Assembly (NCBI RefSeq): GCF_002892835.1
Contig: NZ_PJMB01000002.1
Location: forward strand, 496,001-560,000
Source of the DNA: Arthrobacter sp. AFG7.2
Lineage (GTDB): Bacteria; Actinomycetota; Actinomycetes; Actinomycetales; Micrococcaceae
DNA: 64,000 bases
Reading direction: 5' to 3'
Shown here: positions 38,828 to 48,193 of the stretch, piece by piece
How positions within the stretch are numbered: position 1 is the stretch's first letter
How the letters are laid out: every line of letters begins with the position of its first letter
Translations under genes and position numbers: made by a program
Notes under the pieces: model-generated
Told to the model about the DNA's origin: nothing
Databases searched by the model: none
Seen by the model: the letters and a program-made list of their open reading frames with translations, nothing else

Positions 38828-40222
38828 CTAGGCCTTTGCTTCTGCGGTCTCTTCCTCAACGGAACCCTCAGCGGTCTCCGCTTCCACTGCCTCAGCCTCA
38901 ACAGGCTCGGCTGCGGGAGCTTCCTCTTCGTTGCCGGGGCGGACGAAGTCGCTGAGGTCGACGGCCTTGCCGTCGGTGTCGGTGACCTCAGCCTGGCCGA
39001 GGACAACGGCCAGGGCCTTGCGGCGGCGGACCTCGGAGACCATCATGGGCACCTGGCCGCTCTGGTCGATGATCTGGGCGAACTGGTTCGGGTCCATGCC
39101 GTACTGGCTGGCAGTGGTAACGATGTAGTCGATCAGCTCGTTCTGGCTGACGTTGACTTCTTCCTTCTCGGCGATCGCGTCGAGGATGATTTCGTTCTGG
39201 AAGGCGCGGGCCGTGTTGGCGCGGACTTCCTCGCGGTGCTCCTCGGTGTCGTGCTCGCCTTCGCCGTGTCCGTTGCCCTCCTTGAAGTGGGCCTCGAGCT
39301 GCTCTTCAACCACGGAGTCAGGAACGGGAACCTCTACCAGTTCAACGAGCTTGTCCAGGACCTTGTCGCGCGCTTCAACACCCTGCTCCACAACCTTGGA
39401 GTCCGCGGCCTGCTTGGCCAGGTCTTCGCGGAGTTCAGCGAGGGTGTCGAACTCGGAAGCGAGCTGGGCGAAGTCGTCGTTGGCCTCGGGGAGCTCGCGC
39501 TCCTTGACGGCCTTCAGGACAACCTTGACCTGGGCTGCTTCGCCGGCGTGGTCCCCGCCCACCAGTGTGGTGTCGAAGATGGCGTCTTCATCGGCACTGA
39601 GGCCGGTGACGGCTTCGTCGAGCCCTTCGAGCATGGTGCCTGCACCAACCTGGTAGGAAAGGCCGGCAGCAGAGTCGACTTCCTCGCCGTCGATGGTGGC
39701 AGTGATGTCGATGGTGAGGAAGTCACCGTCTGCAGCCGGGCGCTCGACCGACTTGAGCGTGCCGAAGCGGCCGCGCAGTTCGTCGAGGGCTTTGTCCACG
39801 TCTTCGTCAGAGGACTCGGCCGCTTCAACCTCAACCTTGATGCCGGCGTAGTCGGGGAGTTCAATTTCGGGGCGGACGTCAACCTCGGCGGCGAACTTCA
39901 GGCCGCCGTCGGTTGCGGACGGGTCCGGAACCTCGGTGATCTCAACCTCGGGGCGGCTCAGCGGGCGGATGCCGGATTCCTGCACGGCAGCCTGGTACCA
40001 GCCGTTGAGGCCTTCGTTGATGGCCGTCTCCAGGACGTAGCCGCGGCCGACGCGCTGGTCGATGAGCTTTGCGGGCACCTTGCCCTTACGGAAGCCCGGG
40101 ACCTGGATCTGCGAAGCAACGGTCTTGTAGGCCGAGTCGATGCTGGGCTTCAATTCCTCAAAGGGGACCTCAACATTGAGCTTGACCCGCGTGGGGGTGA
40201 GGTTCTCGACAGCGCTCTTCAC
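38828..40222 (-). CDS. tig: Trigger factor (ribosome-bound chaperone, peptidyl-prolyl isomerase)
   Basis: The 464-residue chaperone binds L23 at the ribosome exit. The N-terminal ribosome-binding domain includes [18 protein letters not shown] (the GFRxGxxP signature, about residues 43-60), then the FKBP-like domain (about 155-240) and the C-terminal helical domain. The last 40 residues are strongly acidic (Glu/Ala-rich), typical for high-GC actinobacteria. It precedes clpP1P2-clpX in the classic tig-clpP-clpX order, but with its own terminator and, presumably, promoter. Confidence 0.97.
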   Translation of the reverse strand: MKSAVENLTPTRVKLNVEVPFEELKPSIDSAYKTVASQIQVPGFRKGKVPAKLIDQRVGRGYVLETAINEGLNGWYQAAVQESGIRPLSRPEVEITEVPDPSATDGGLKFAAEVDVRPEIELPDYAGIKVEVEAAESSDEDVDKALDELRGRFGTLKSVERPAADGDFLTIDITATIDGEEVDSAAGLSYQVGAGTMLEGLDEAVTGLSADEDAIFDTTLVGGDHAGEAAQVKVVLKAVKERELPEANDDFAQLASEFDTLAELREDLAKQAADSKVVEQGVEARDKVLDKLVELVEVPVPDSVVEEQLEAHFKEGNGHGEGEHDTEEHREEVRANTARAFQNEIILDAIAEKEEVNVSQNELIDYIVTTASQYGMDPNQFAQIIDQSGQVPMMVSEVRRRKALAVVLGQAEVTDTDGKAVDLSDFVRPGNEEEAPAAEPVEAEAVEAETAEGSVEEETAEAKA

Positions 40223-40304
40223 GGTCTAAGTACTCCTGGGATTGTGGGATGGGTATCTGCAAACGCAATGTTTTTGTCCAGGCCGTGAGGTCCGGGCCGC
40301 AGAG

Positions 40305-40379
40305 TCGGGGTGACAGGATTTGAACCTGCGACTTCCTGCTCCCAAAGCAGGCGCTCTAGCCAAGCTGAGCTACACCCCG
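40305..40379 (-). tRNA. tRNA-Pro(TGG)
   Basis: The minus strand folds as a tRNA with acceptor CGGGGTG/CACCCCG (the C1-G72 pair is typical of tRNA-Pro), D-arm GTAGCTCAG, anticodon stem CCTGC/GCAGG around TTTGGGA with anticodon TGG, and T-loop GTTCAAATC. CCA is not encoded. It lies upstream of tig on the same strand, about 80 bases before its start. Confidence 0.95.
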
Positions 40380-40521
40380 TAAGTGCACAGGCAAGTCTAC
40401 GGTGATACGCGCCGAGTTTGCACATTTGACACGTAGCCCATGGATTAGGTTTAGTTGTATCCGGCTTGAACAGCCAGCCCGAAGTTGCCGGCCTGCTAAT
40501 GTTGCAGATGCAGCTTCTTTC

Positions 40522-40595
40522 GGGGACGTAGCTTAATGGTAAAGCCTCAGTCTTCCAAACTGATTACGCGGGTTCGATTCCCGTCGTCCCCTCCA
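40522..40595 (+). tRNA. tRNA-Gly(TCC)
   Basis: Acceptor GGGGACG/CGTCCCC, discriminator T and an encoded CCA give a complete 74-base gene. The anticodon stem TCAGT/ACTGA encloses CTTCCAA with anticodon TCC, decoding GGA/GGG. A terminator follows directly. It diverges from tRNA-Pro, with 142 bases between. Confidence 0.95.
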
Positions 40596-40601
40596 AGGAT
40601 C

Positions 40602-40628
40602 AAAGGGCCCCTCACCGAGGGGCCTTTT
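40602..40628 (+). terminator. Terminator of tRNA-Gly
   Basis: GGCCCCTC/GAGGGGCC (8 base pairs, extended by a G-T and three A-T pairs) with a three-base loop, ending in TTTT. It also lies just beyond the 3' end of the convergent nei-like gene and can serve both. Confidence 0.85.
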
Positions 40629-40636
40629 CTGTGTGG

Positions 40637-41593
40637 TCAGGACTGCTGGCAGTAAGGGCACCAGTAGAGCTTGCGTCCCACGAGTTCGGCAATCAGCACA
40701 GTTGTGCCGCAGACACGGCACGGCAAACCGTCCCGCTTATACACAAAATGGGCGTTGTCCCGGGCCGGAAAGGTGCCGCTTTTCATGGCGGACAGCGCTG
40801 CCGCCGGCGTTGTCCTCTTGCCGTTTCCGGACCAGTACCGGGGAGTTGTGGTGATGATCCTGCCGTCGGCCACGCCGTCGTTCATCACGGAGACGACGTC
40901 GCGCCACAGCTTGCGTGCCTCGCCGTCCGTAAGGTCCCCGCCTGGCAGCCAGGGATCGAGCCGCCGCCGGAACAGGACTTCCGCGCGGTAGACGTTGCCC
41001 ACGCCGGCGATGATCTTCTGGTCCATTAACAGGGCGGCCACGGGGGTCTTCCGGCTTTGCAGGTTGGCGGCAAAGCGGCCGGCATCGCCCCTGCGATTGA
41101 CGAGCGGGTCCGGCCCCAGCCGGGCCAGGATCCCATCTGTCTCGGCCAGGGTGACGGTTTCACACGTGGTGGCACCGCGCAGGTCGGCCCAGCCGTTGCT
41201 GCTGGCAAGCCTGACCCGCACAGCCCCTACCGGTGGCGGCGGTCCCGCATATGCATTGCCGCCGTCGTCGTAGCCGTCCTCGTCCGCCTCAGCAAAGGTT
41301 TCCTCCTCCCCCACCCGTCGCGGCGCACCAATGCTGGAGGAGCCGGCGAAGGTGCTGTCACCGCCAAAGCTCCAGGCGCCGTAGAGTCCCAGATGGACAT
41401 GAAGCACCAGGGCGTTGTCGAAGTGCAGGAACAGGTGTTTGCCGTGCGCCTCAGCGGCGAGGAGAGTGTGGCCGTCCAGGAGCGCGGCGCCCGCACTGAA
41501 CCTGCCCTGAGGACTGGAGACACTGAGTTGCCGGCCGGTAAAGACGTCCCCGAACTGCCGCGCCAGGCGGCGGACGGAATGCCCTTCAGGCAC
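40637..41593 (-). CDS. Fpg/Nei-family DNA glycosylase (endonuclease VIII 2 type)
   Basis: The 318-residue base-excision-repair enzyme removes oxidised bases and cuts the abasic site. The catalytic N-terminal Pro and Glu are in MPEGHSVRRLARQF, as in mycobacterial Nei2; the H2TH region KIIAGVGNVYRAEVLFRRRLDP is intact, and the C-terminal zinc finger has CRVC...WCPYC. A disordered Gly/Glu-rich insert is seen at about residues 77-110. The GTG start at 41593 shares one base with the rpiB stop (TAGTG), so translation is coupled. Confidence 0.9.
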   Translation of the reverse strand: MPEGHSVRRLARQFGDVFTGRQLSVSSPQGRFSAGAALLDGHTLLAAEAHGKHLFLHFDNALVLHVHLGLYGAWSFGGDSTFAGSSSIGAPRRVGEEETFAEADEDGYDDGGNAYAGPPPPVGAVRVRLASSNGWADLRGATTCETVTLAETDGILARLGPDPLVNRRGDAGRFAANLQSRKTPVAALLMDQKIIAGVGNVYRAEVLFRRRLDPWLPGGDLTDGEARKLWRDVVSVMNDGVADGRIITTTPRYWSGNGKRTTPAAALSAMKSGTFPARDNAHFVYKRDGLPCRVCGTTVLIAELVGRKLYWCPYCQQS

Positions 41594-42087
41594 TACTCGA
41601 CGACCTCGCCGGTGGCCTCGTAGGCAGCAATTTTCCCGATGCGCCGTACGTGGCGCTCGTCATTGCTGAAAGGCTCCGTCAGGAAGGCCTCAATGAGTTC
41701 GGTGGCTTCCTCCACACTGTGCTGCCGGCCGCCGACGGCAACCAAATTGGCATCGTTGTGCTCGCGGGCCAGCTTTGCGGTGGAGTGGTTCCATGCCAGG
41801 GCCGCCCTGGCGCCCTTGACCTTGTTCGCCGCAATCTGTTCGCCGTTGCCCGAGCCGCCCAGCACGATCCCGAGGGCGTGGACGCCGGCCTGCTGGTCTG
41901 CAACGACAGCACGGGCGGCGTTGATGCAGAAGGACGGGTAGTCGTCCTGGGCGTCATAGACCTTGGGACCGTGGTCCACCACCTCATATCCCTTGGCAGT
42001 CAGGTGTGACACCAGGTGGGCACTGAGCTCCATGCCTGCATGGTCGGTGGCGATGTGTACGCGCGGGAAGGCAGGGGAAGAGGTCAC
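41593..42087 (-). CDS. rpiB: Ribose-5-phosphate isomerase B
   Basis: The 164-residue enzyme interconverts ribose-5-phosphate and ribulose-5-phosphate. The N-terminal HIATDHAG and the GGSGNGEQIAANK motif are present. At the position of the catalytic Cys of E. coli RpiB this sequence has the Ser-Gly-Asn-Gly-Glu arrangement of the M. tuberculosis enzyme, where a Glu acts as base. It is followed with a one-base overlap by the nei-like gene, a pairing also common in related actinobacteria. Confidence 0.93.
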   Translation of the reverse strand: MTSSPAFPRVHIATDHAGMELSAHLVSHLTAKGYEVVDHGPKVYDAQDDYPSFCINAARAVVADQQAGVHALGIVLGGSGNGEQIAANKVKGARAALAWNHSTAKLAREHNDANLVAVGGRQHSVEEATELIEAFLTEPFSNDERHVRRIGKIAAYEATGEVVE

Positions 42088-42167
42088 GAGCAGAATCCGT
42101 TCGGTTGGGGCGCTGGTCGCCGGCCGGGACGGCGCAGGCCAGGGTCAGGACAACACGGTCCAGAATA

Positions 42168-43187
42168 CTAGGACTCCGGCTGCCCGGCGGCTGATGACGG
42201 GCCGCCGCCGCGCCGGGCCCGCGCCGCAACCCGGGTCAGGACTTCAGCCAGCCTGGCAGCGGACGCCGGGCTGCCGCCGCTCACTGCCACGCGTTGGCCG
42301 TCCGTCTTGCTGACGACGACGGCGGGGCCGCTGCTGACAAGCATGGCTGCGGTTCCGTCGTGGTGCCGGTAGCCCCACCCGCCATAGTCTGCCGCCTTGA
42401 CGTCCGCCGCAGTCGCCACGGAGATGGCCCCGGCCGGAACATTCATGACCGGCACAATGCCGGCGAGGAGGACTTTCAACCCGCGGCGGTCGGCTTTGAT
42501 CCGGGCGAACAGGAAGGCGGCGCCGACCACAGCAACGAGCACGAGGAGCGCGCCGAGCCAGGGCACGGCGACGGCAATAAGCGCTGAAGGGAACAGCGAC
42601 GCTACGGCGATCATGATGAAAACCGAGCTGCGGGCATGCACCCAAAGCCGGATGTTGTCGGCCGCCAGGTCCGGGTCCGCTTCCCTGGCGATGGCCAGCT
42701 GGAGCGCGCGGTCATCATCCGGGGACCACTGCTGGTCGGCCTTGAACACGAAGGCCATGATGACCCCCAGCGACACGGCTGCACCACTTCCGAGTGCCAG
42801 GACGGTCATGTCCACCCGCGATTCCCGGGCGTCCACCAGGCCTGTCTGTCCAACAAGTCCGGCCGCCAGGGTGCTGGTGACGAAGAGGGTGAGGAAAAGC
42901 CCGGCGCCCATCATGATCCGCCGCATCAGGACGGGCCTGTTGATGGGCACTGCCTGGAAGAGGACCAGCCATCCGGCGGCGATAATCATCAGGGCGCCGC
43001 CCGCGATGTAGGCGCTGAAGGGCGCGAAGGACGCACCGCCGTCGTCCGTCCACCGCACGGCGAGTGGTTCAGGAAGGTCAGGCCGCAGCAGGAACGCGCA
43101 CACCACGAAGGCTGCTGCGACCACCACGGGGAACCCCACGGCAAAACGCAGGGCCTTGCTGTCCACCGATTCCATGAACTTGCCCAT
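42168..43187 (-). CDS. Hypothetical multi-spanning membrane protein (DUF1648-like)
   Basis: The 339-residue protein has a DUF1648-like start (FPVVVAAAFVVCAFLLRPDLPEPLAVRWTDDG), about six membrane helices up to residue 235, and a C-terminal soluble segment with VSSGPAVVVSKTDGQRVAVSG. The latter resembles photosystem-independent PH-like domains of actinobacterial membrane proteins, but no specific function is recognised. It is a single gene pointing away from pepN. Confidence 0.75.
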   Translation of the reverse strand: MGKFMESVDSKALRFAVGFPVVVAAAFVVCAFLLRPDLPEPLAVRWTDDGGASFAPFSAYIAGGALMIIAAGWLVLFQAVPINRPVLMRRIMMGAGLFLTLFVTSTLAAGLVGQTGLVDARESRVDMTVLALGSGAAVSLGVIMAFVFKADQQWSPDDDRALQLAIAREADPDLAADNIRLWVHARSSVFIMIAVASLFPSALIAVAVPWLGALLVLVAVVGAAFLFARIKADRRGLKVLLAGIVPVMNVPAGAISVATAADVKAADYGGWGYRHHDGTAAMLVSSGPAVVVSKTDGQRVAVSGGSPASAARLAEVLTRVAARARRGGGPSSAAGQPES

Positions 43188-43345
43188 GATCTAACGCTAC
43201 TCCCGCCGCCTGCCCCTTGCTTCCTGGGAGTATCCGTACCCACTGTGAGCCGCGCTACTTGTCAAGGGGTCAGGGAATGCAAGAATGATCAGTGCCGCAC
43301 TGGGCACCGCCAGCCGGCAGTCGCAATCTTTCTGGAGGCCCCACT

Positions 43346-45922
43346 TTGCCAGGCATGAATCTGACCCGCGCTGAAGCGAGCGAACGCGCCGAACTGATCG
43401 CCGTCGACTCCTACGATGTCAGCCTTGACCTGACCCGCGGCGGAAAGGTCTTCGGCAGCACCACCACCGTGAAATTCAGCGCGAAGCCAGGCTCATCCAG
43501 CTTCATTGACGCAGTCACCTCCAAAGTCCACAGTGTCACCCTCAACGGCACGGACCTTGATCCGGCCACCGTGACCGACGGGATCAGGATCCAGCTGCCC
43601 GGACTCGCGGAGCACAACGAGCTCACGGTGGTGGCCGATGCCCCCTACATGAACACCGGTGAGGGCCTTCACCGCTTCGTGGATCCGGTGGACAACGAGG
43701 TCTACCTGTATACGCAGTTCGAGGTTCCGGATTCCCGCAGGATGTTCGCGGTGTTCGAACAACCCGACCTGAAAGCCACCTTTAGGTTCACCGTCACTGC
43801 CCCGTCGCACTGGGACGTCATCTCCAACTCCCCCACCCCGTCACCGGTGGAGACCACGCCCGCGGACGACGGCGGTGCACGCTCCGTGTGGTCCTTCACC
43901 CCCACCCCGCGCTTGTCCTCCTACGTCACGGCCCTGATCGCGGGTCCGTACCAGTCAGTGCGCAGCGAAGTGGTGAGCTCCGACGGAAGGACCATCCCGC
44001 TGGGGGTTTTTGCCCGCAAGTCCCTGATGCAGTACCTGGACGCTGACAACATCTTCGAGCTGACCAGGCAAGGGTTCGGGTTCTTCGAGGCACAGTTCGG
44101 CTGCCCGTACCCGTTCGAGAAGTATGACCAGCTGTTCGTGCCGGAGTTCAACGCCGGCGCGATGGAAAATGCCGGGGCGGTAACGATCCTGGAGGGCTAC
44201 GTCTTCCGCAGCAAGGTCACCGGCGCCCAGATTGAACGCCGCGCCATCACGGTCCTGCACGAGCTCGCCCACATGTGGTTCGGGGATCTGGTGACGATGC
44301 GCTGGTGGAACGACCTCTGGCTCAACGAGTCCTTCGCCGAGTACATGTCCCATCTTGCAGCGGTGGAGGCAACCAGCTTCACCAGTGCCTGGACCACGTT
44401 TGCTTCAGTGGAGAAGTCCTGGGCCTACCGCCAGGACCAGCTGCCCACCACCCACCCGATCTTCGCGGAAATCAACGACCTGCAGGACGTTGAGGTCAAC
44501 TTCGACGGCATCACCTATGCCAAGGGCGCCTCCGTCCTCCGCCAGCTGGTGGCCTGGGTTGGCCCGGAACAGTTCATGGCCGGCGTGCGCGAGTACTTCG
44601 CCAAGCACTCCTGGCAGAACACCGAGCTGGGCGACCTCCTGGTGGAACTGGAGAAAGCCAGCGGACGGGACCTTGATGACTGGGGCCGCCAGTGGCTGGA
44701 GACCGCCGGCGTCAACACCCTGAAACCGGAGCTCGAGGTGGACGCCGGGGGCATGCTTGCATCCTTCGCCATTGTGCAGTCCGCCGTGGAGCAGTGGCCC
44801 ACCATCCGGCCGCACCGGCTGGCAGTGGGCTTCTACAACCTCAACGACGCCGGCAAGCTCGAGCGGGTACACCGCGAGGAACTGGACGTCGACGGCGCAC
44901 GCACGGAAGTCCCCGGCCTGGTGGGTCTGCCACAGCCGGACCTGATCCTGGTGAACGACGACGACCTCGCCTACGCCAAGGTCAGGCTGGACGAAAAGTC
45001 CCTGGCCACGGCAACGGCCCACCTGAAGGACTTCAGCCAGAGCCTGCCCCGGACCCTGGTGTGGAACTCGGCCTGGGACGCTGCCCGGGACGGCGAAACT
45101 CCGGCACGGCGCTACGTGGAACTGATCCTCGCCAACGTGGCTGCCGAATCGGACTCCTCGGTCATCCTGGTCCAGCTCCGCCAACTGGCCACCACGCTGA
45201 ACTTCTATGTAGCGGAGGAACACCGGGAAGCGACGGCGGTGGCTGCGGTGGACCGGCTGTGGGATCTGGCGTCCGGGGTGGCCGGCGGATCGGATGCGCA
45301 GCTGCAGTTCGTCAAGTCCTTTGCACTGCTGGCCCGCAGCGGATCCCAGCTGGACAGGGTGGCCGGGCTCCTGGACGGCTCCGCCACGCTGGAGGGGTTG
45401 ACCGTGGACCAGGACCTCCGCTGGGAGCTGCTGGCGTCCCTGGTGGCCGGCGGCCGCCTCGGCCAGGAGGGGATCGACGCTGAACTCCAGCGCGACAACA
45501 CCGCCAGCGGCCAGAACGCCGCTGCCCTCGCCAAGGCTGCCATCCCCACTCCGGAGGCGAAGGCAGCTGCCTGGGAGTCCATCGTGGTGAAGGGCGAGCT
45601 TTCCAACGCTCTGCAAGGCTCGGCGGTGACCGGCTTCATGCGGGTGCTGGACCGCTCCCTGATCGAGCCGTACGCCGAAAAGTACTTCGAAGCCGTGCCG
45701 GAAATCGTTGAAAGCCGAACCCACGCACTGGCCCAGCAGATCGTCGTCGGGCTCTACCCCGCGCTGCTCACCACCCAGGCAACCATCGACCGCACCGACG
45801 GCTTCCTGGCGGCGCTTTCGCCGGCAAGCGCCGCGCTGCGGCGGATGATGCTGGAAAACCGCGACGGCGTTGCCCGCGCTCTGCGGGCACGTGCGGCTGA
45901 CGTCCTCCCGGCACAGGCCTAG
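43346..45922 (+). CDS. pepN: Aminopeptidase N (M1 metallopeptidase)
   Basis: The 858-residue zinc aminopeptidase releases N-terminal residues from peptides. The exopeptidase motif GAMENAGA and the zinc signature HELAHMWFGD with the later Glu in NESFAEY are present (about residues 275-330). The start TTG 43346 is chosen because GGAGG at 43334-43338 is seven bases upstream; an in-frame ATG lies three codons further on. The length and C-terminal ERAP1-like domain match the usual actinobacterial PepN. It is followed seven bases later by an OsmC-like gene. Confidence 0.94.
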   Translation: MPGMNLTRAEASERAELIAVDSYDVSLDLTRGGKVFGSTTTVKFSAKPGSSSFIDAVTSKVHSVTLNGTDLDPATVTDGIRIQLPGLAEHNELTVVADAPYMNTGEGLHRFVDPVDNEVYLYTQFEVPDSRRMFAVFEQPDLKATFRFTVTAPSHWDVISNSPTPSPVETTPADDGGARSVWSFTPTPRLSSYVTALIAGPYQSVRSEVVSSDGRTIPLGVFARKSLMQYLDADNIFELTRQGFGFFEAQFGCPYPFEKYDQLFVPEFNAGAMENAGAVTILEGYVFRSKVTGAQIERRAITVLHELAHMWFGDLVTMRWWNDLWLNESFAEYMSHLAAVEATSFTSAWTTFASVEKSWAYRQDQLPTTHPIFAEINDLQDVEVNFDGITYAKGASVLRQLVAWVGPEQFMAGVREYFAKHSWQNTELGDLLVELEKASGRDLDDWGRQWLETAGVNTLKPELEVDAGGMLASFAIVQSAVEQWPTIRPHRLAVGFYNLNDAGKLERVHREELDVDGARTEVPGLVGLPQPDLILVNDDDLAYAKVRLDEKSLATATAHLKDFSQSLPRTLVWNSAWDAARDGETPARRYVELILANVAAESDSSVILVQLRQLATTLNFYVAEEHREATAVAAVDRLWDLASGVAGGSDAQLQFVKSFALLARSGSQLDRVAGLLDGSATLEGLTVDQDLRWELLASLVAGGRLGQEGIDAELQRDNTASGQNAAALAKAAIPTPEAKAAAWESIVVKGELSNALQGSAVTGFMRVLDRSLIEPYAEKYFEAVPEIVESRTHALAQQIVVGLYPALLTTQATIDRTDGFLAALSPASAALRRMMLENRDGVARALRARAADVLPAQA

Positions 45923-45929
45923 GCGCAGC

Positions 45930-46403
45930 ATGGGCCTGAGCGAGCACCGCTATGAGCTGACGGTCAGGTGGACCGGCAATACGGGTGAGGGAACGGCGTC
46001 CTACCGTGGCTACACACGGGACCACGACATCATAATCCCCGGGCTGCCAATCCTCAGGGGCTCAGCAGACCCTACATTCCATGGCGACAGGGAACGGTAC
46101 AACCCCGAGCAGCTGCTCCTGGCGGCGTTGGCCCAGTGCCACATGCTCTCGTTCCTGCACGTGGCGGTAAAGCACGGTGTGGTGGTCACGGACTACGCTG
46201 ACGAGGCCTCCGGCCTGCTGAAGCTGAACCGGGACGGCAGCGGCCAGTTCGAACACGTGACGCTGCGTCCCCGGGTGGCGGTGGCCGATCCGGCCCATGT
46301 GGAACTGTCAGCCCGGCTGCACCACGAGGCGAACCAGGTATGCTTCATCGCCCGCAGCGTGAACTTTCCGGTTGAGCACGAACCGGAAACAGTGGTGGCC
46401 TAG
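45930..46403 (+). CDS. OsmC/Ohr-family protein
   Basis: The 157-residue protein has the OsmC fold, with GDRERYNPEQLLLAALAQCHMLSFLHVA carrying the first reactive Cys (about residue 71) and NQVCFIARSVNFPV carrying the second (about residue 134). Such proteins reduce organic hydroperoxides with thiol cofactors. ATG 45930 begins seven bases after the pepN stop, so the two genes are co-transcribed. The 3' end overlaps the convergent epimerase gene by four bases. Confidence 0.9.
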   Translation: MGLSEHRYELTVRWTGNTGEGTASYRGYTRDHDIIIPGLPILRGSADPTFHGDRERYNPEQLLLAALAQCHMLSFLHVAVKHGVVVTDYADEASGLLKLNRDGSGQFEHVTLRPRVAVADPAHVELSARLHHEANQVCFIARSVNFPVEHEPETVVA

Positions 46404-47386
46404 GCTGCGAGGCTGCTGACCAGCCGCGCCTCGGTCTCCGGAGTGAGTCCTGCCTTCCGGGGCCGGTGCAGTCCGCGCCGGCGCTCGTCCGCCAGCGTGT
46501 CCTGGAGTGTTTCCTGCCAGGGCCTGAGCTGCAGTCCGGCACTGCGTGCCGCGCTGTTGCTCCGTGCCATGAAACCATCGTGCCCGGGCGGGAGCCAGAG
46601 GGGCAGCGAGTCCGGCCCGGCCCAGTAGGCGACTCCCTGGTCCGTGAGCCAGTCCTCCTGGGCGGCAAGGACCTCGCCCTCGAAGCCGGCGGCGTCCCGG
46701 GCGGCAGCGAGGTACTGTCCAAAGGCAGCCTGATCCCCCACTGCGTTGACGGCACCGGTGAGGCCCTGCTCTGCAGCCAGCAGGATCCAGGCGGCAAGGT
46801 CGCGGACGTCGATGACCTGGACCGGGTGGTTGTCGATGGCGGGCACCAGGACATGCTTGCCGCCCCGTGCGAAGCGGGCGGGCCAGTAGCCGTAGCGGTC
46901 TGAGCTGTCCCCCGGTCCGGCAATCAGGCCGGCGCGGCACAGGTGGGTCCTTCCGTCCGTCGCGGCGAGGCTGGCTTGCTCAATGGCAACCTTTGATTCT
47001 CCATAGTTTTCGGCAATTGATTCCGTCCCGGGCGGCAGCGGGGGCAGAAGCTCCGCGTCCTCCGCGGCGCCGGGAACCGAGGCACCTGCATAGACGGAGC
47101 AACTGGAGACGAACGTCCAGTGGGCTGCCCGGCCGGCAAGTGCGTCCAGCGCACCCTGTGCAAGGTCCGGGTCCCGTGCTACCTCGACCACCGCATCCCA
47201 CTCTCCGTGCGCGCCGGCATAGGCGCCCGCGCCACGTGAACGGTCCGCCCTCAGCCAGGAGGCGCCCGAAGGCGGAACAGCTGCGGAACCACGGGCGAGG
47301 CAGGTGACGCCGTGCCCCGCCGCTACCGCCTGGCGGGTGAATTCCGCTGACAGGAAGGCGGTTCCGCCGAGGACAAGGATGCGCAT
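46400..47386 (-). CDS. NAD-dependent epimerase/reductase (extended SDR)
   Basis: The 328-residue Rossmann-fold protein has the N-terminal cofactor motif LVLGGTAFL (residues 4-12), VSSCSVYAG, and the catalytic YGESK (Tyr about 130, Lys about 134). It resembles sugar-nucleotide epimerases or the CSP41-like reductases of actinobacteria. The substrate is not identifiable. It sits alone between OsmC and MscS genes. Confidence 0.8.
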   Translation of the reverse strand: MRILVLGGTAFLSAEFTRQAVAAGHGVTCLARGSAAVPPSGASWLRADRSRGAGAYAGAHGEWDAVVEVARDPDLAQGALDALAGRAAHWTFVSSCSVYAGASVPGAAEDAELLPPLPPGTESIAENYGESKVAIEQASLAATDGRTHLCRAGLIAGPGDSSDRYGYWPARFARGGKHVLVPAIDNHPVQVIDVRDLAAWILLAAEQGLTGAVNAVGDQAAFGQYLAAARDAAGFEGEVLAAQEDWLTDQGVAYWAGPDSLPLWLPPGHDGFMARSNSAARSAGLQLRPWQETLQDTLADERRRGLHRPRKAGLTPETEARLVSSLAA

Positions 47387-47504
47387 GTTGAGAGGCTACG
47401 GCGATAGTGTTGAAGGAGAACAGAGCCTTCCGCGCCGGGCGTAACCGGCGCCGCGGCGCCCCCTTTCCGGTGCAGCCGGAGAACAGCAGGAGTACTACCC
47501 CCTT

Positions 47505-48191
47505 ATGGTCAGCACGTTGTCGATCCTTCCATCCGCCGCCAGTGACCCGAACGGCATCAGCGTCACCGGCATCGTGATCAGCCTCGGTGTCGGCGTTACC
47601 ATCTGGCTCGTGGCCACTTTTGTGATTTCCCGCATCACCAACCGCGTGGCGGCAGGAAGCAATTTCTTCAAGAAGCCCACCTTCAAATGGGCGGCCCCGG
47701 CCTTCAGGGCGCTGGACCATGAACGGCGCGTACAGCGTGCGGAAACCATAGGTTCACTGCTGAACAGCATCGTGGGAGTGCTGGTGGTGGTCATCACCGG
47801 CATGTATGTACTGCAGAACCTGGACATCAATATCGCGCCGCTCCTGACCAGCGTCGGCATCCTGGGTGTGGCCATCGGTTTCGGCGCCCAGCAGCTCATC
47901 CGCGACTTCCTGGCAGGTATCTTCATTACCATTGAAGACCAGTTCGGCATTGGCGATGTGATCGAAACCAGCGAAGTGGTAGGCGTGGTTGAGTCCATGG
48001 GCCTGCGCATCACCCGTGTCCGCTCCGACGACGGTGCCATCTGGTACCTGCGCAACGGAGAGATCCTGCGGGTAGGCAACCGCTCGCAGGGCAACTACGT
48101 CCCGCTGCACGAGTCCGCGGGCGGTACCACGGACCAGAGCTCGGACCACGGCGCCGAGAATACCAAGACCGAGCAGAAAGCCGGAGAATAG
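47505..48191 (+). CDS. Small-conductance mechanosensitive channel (MscS family)
   Basis: The 228-residue protein has transmembrane helices at about residues 20-38 and 82-105, then the pore-lining TM3 LLTSVGILGVAIGFGAQQLIRDFLAGIFITIEDQFGIGD, characteristic of MscS, and the beta domain. It is short for the family: the C-terminal portal domain is largely replaced by an acidic tail. It would release solutes on osmotic downshock. AGGAG lies 12 bases upstream of the ATG, so the start is a little uncertain. The globin gene follows after two bases. Confidence 0.9.
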   Translation: MVSTLSILPSAASDPNGISVTGIVISLGVGVTIWLVATFVISRITNRVAAGSNFFKKPTFKWAAPAFRALDHERRVQRAETIGSLLNSIVGVLVVVITGMYVLQNLDINIAPLLTSVGILGVAIGFGAQQLIRDFLAGIFITIEDQFGIGDVIETSEVVGVVESMGLRITRVRSDDGAIWYLRNGEILRVGNRSQGNYVPLHESAGGTTDQSSDHGAENTKTEQKAGE

Positions 48192-48193
48192 CG

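Noticed and set aside
40466..40502. TTGAAC ... TAATGT as a promoter for tRNA-Gly
   Set aside because: The spacing between the two boxes is 25 bases, too long for a sigma-70-type promoter.
46867..47307. Plus-strand frame inside the epimerase gene
   Set aside because: Arg/Pro-rich antisense frame; no ribosome-binding site or domain.
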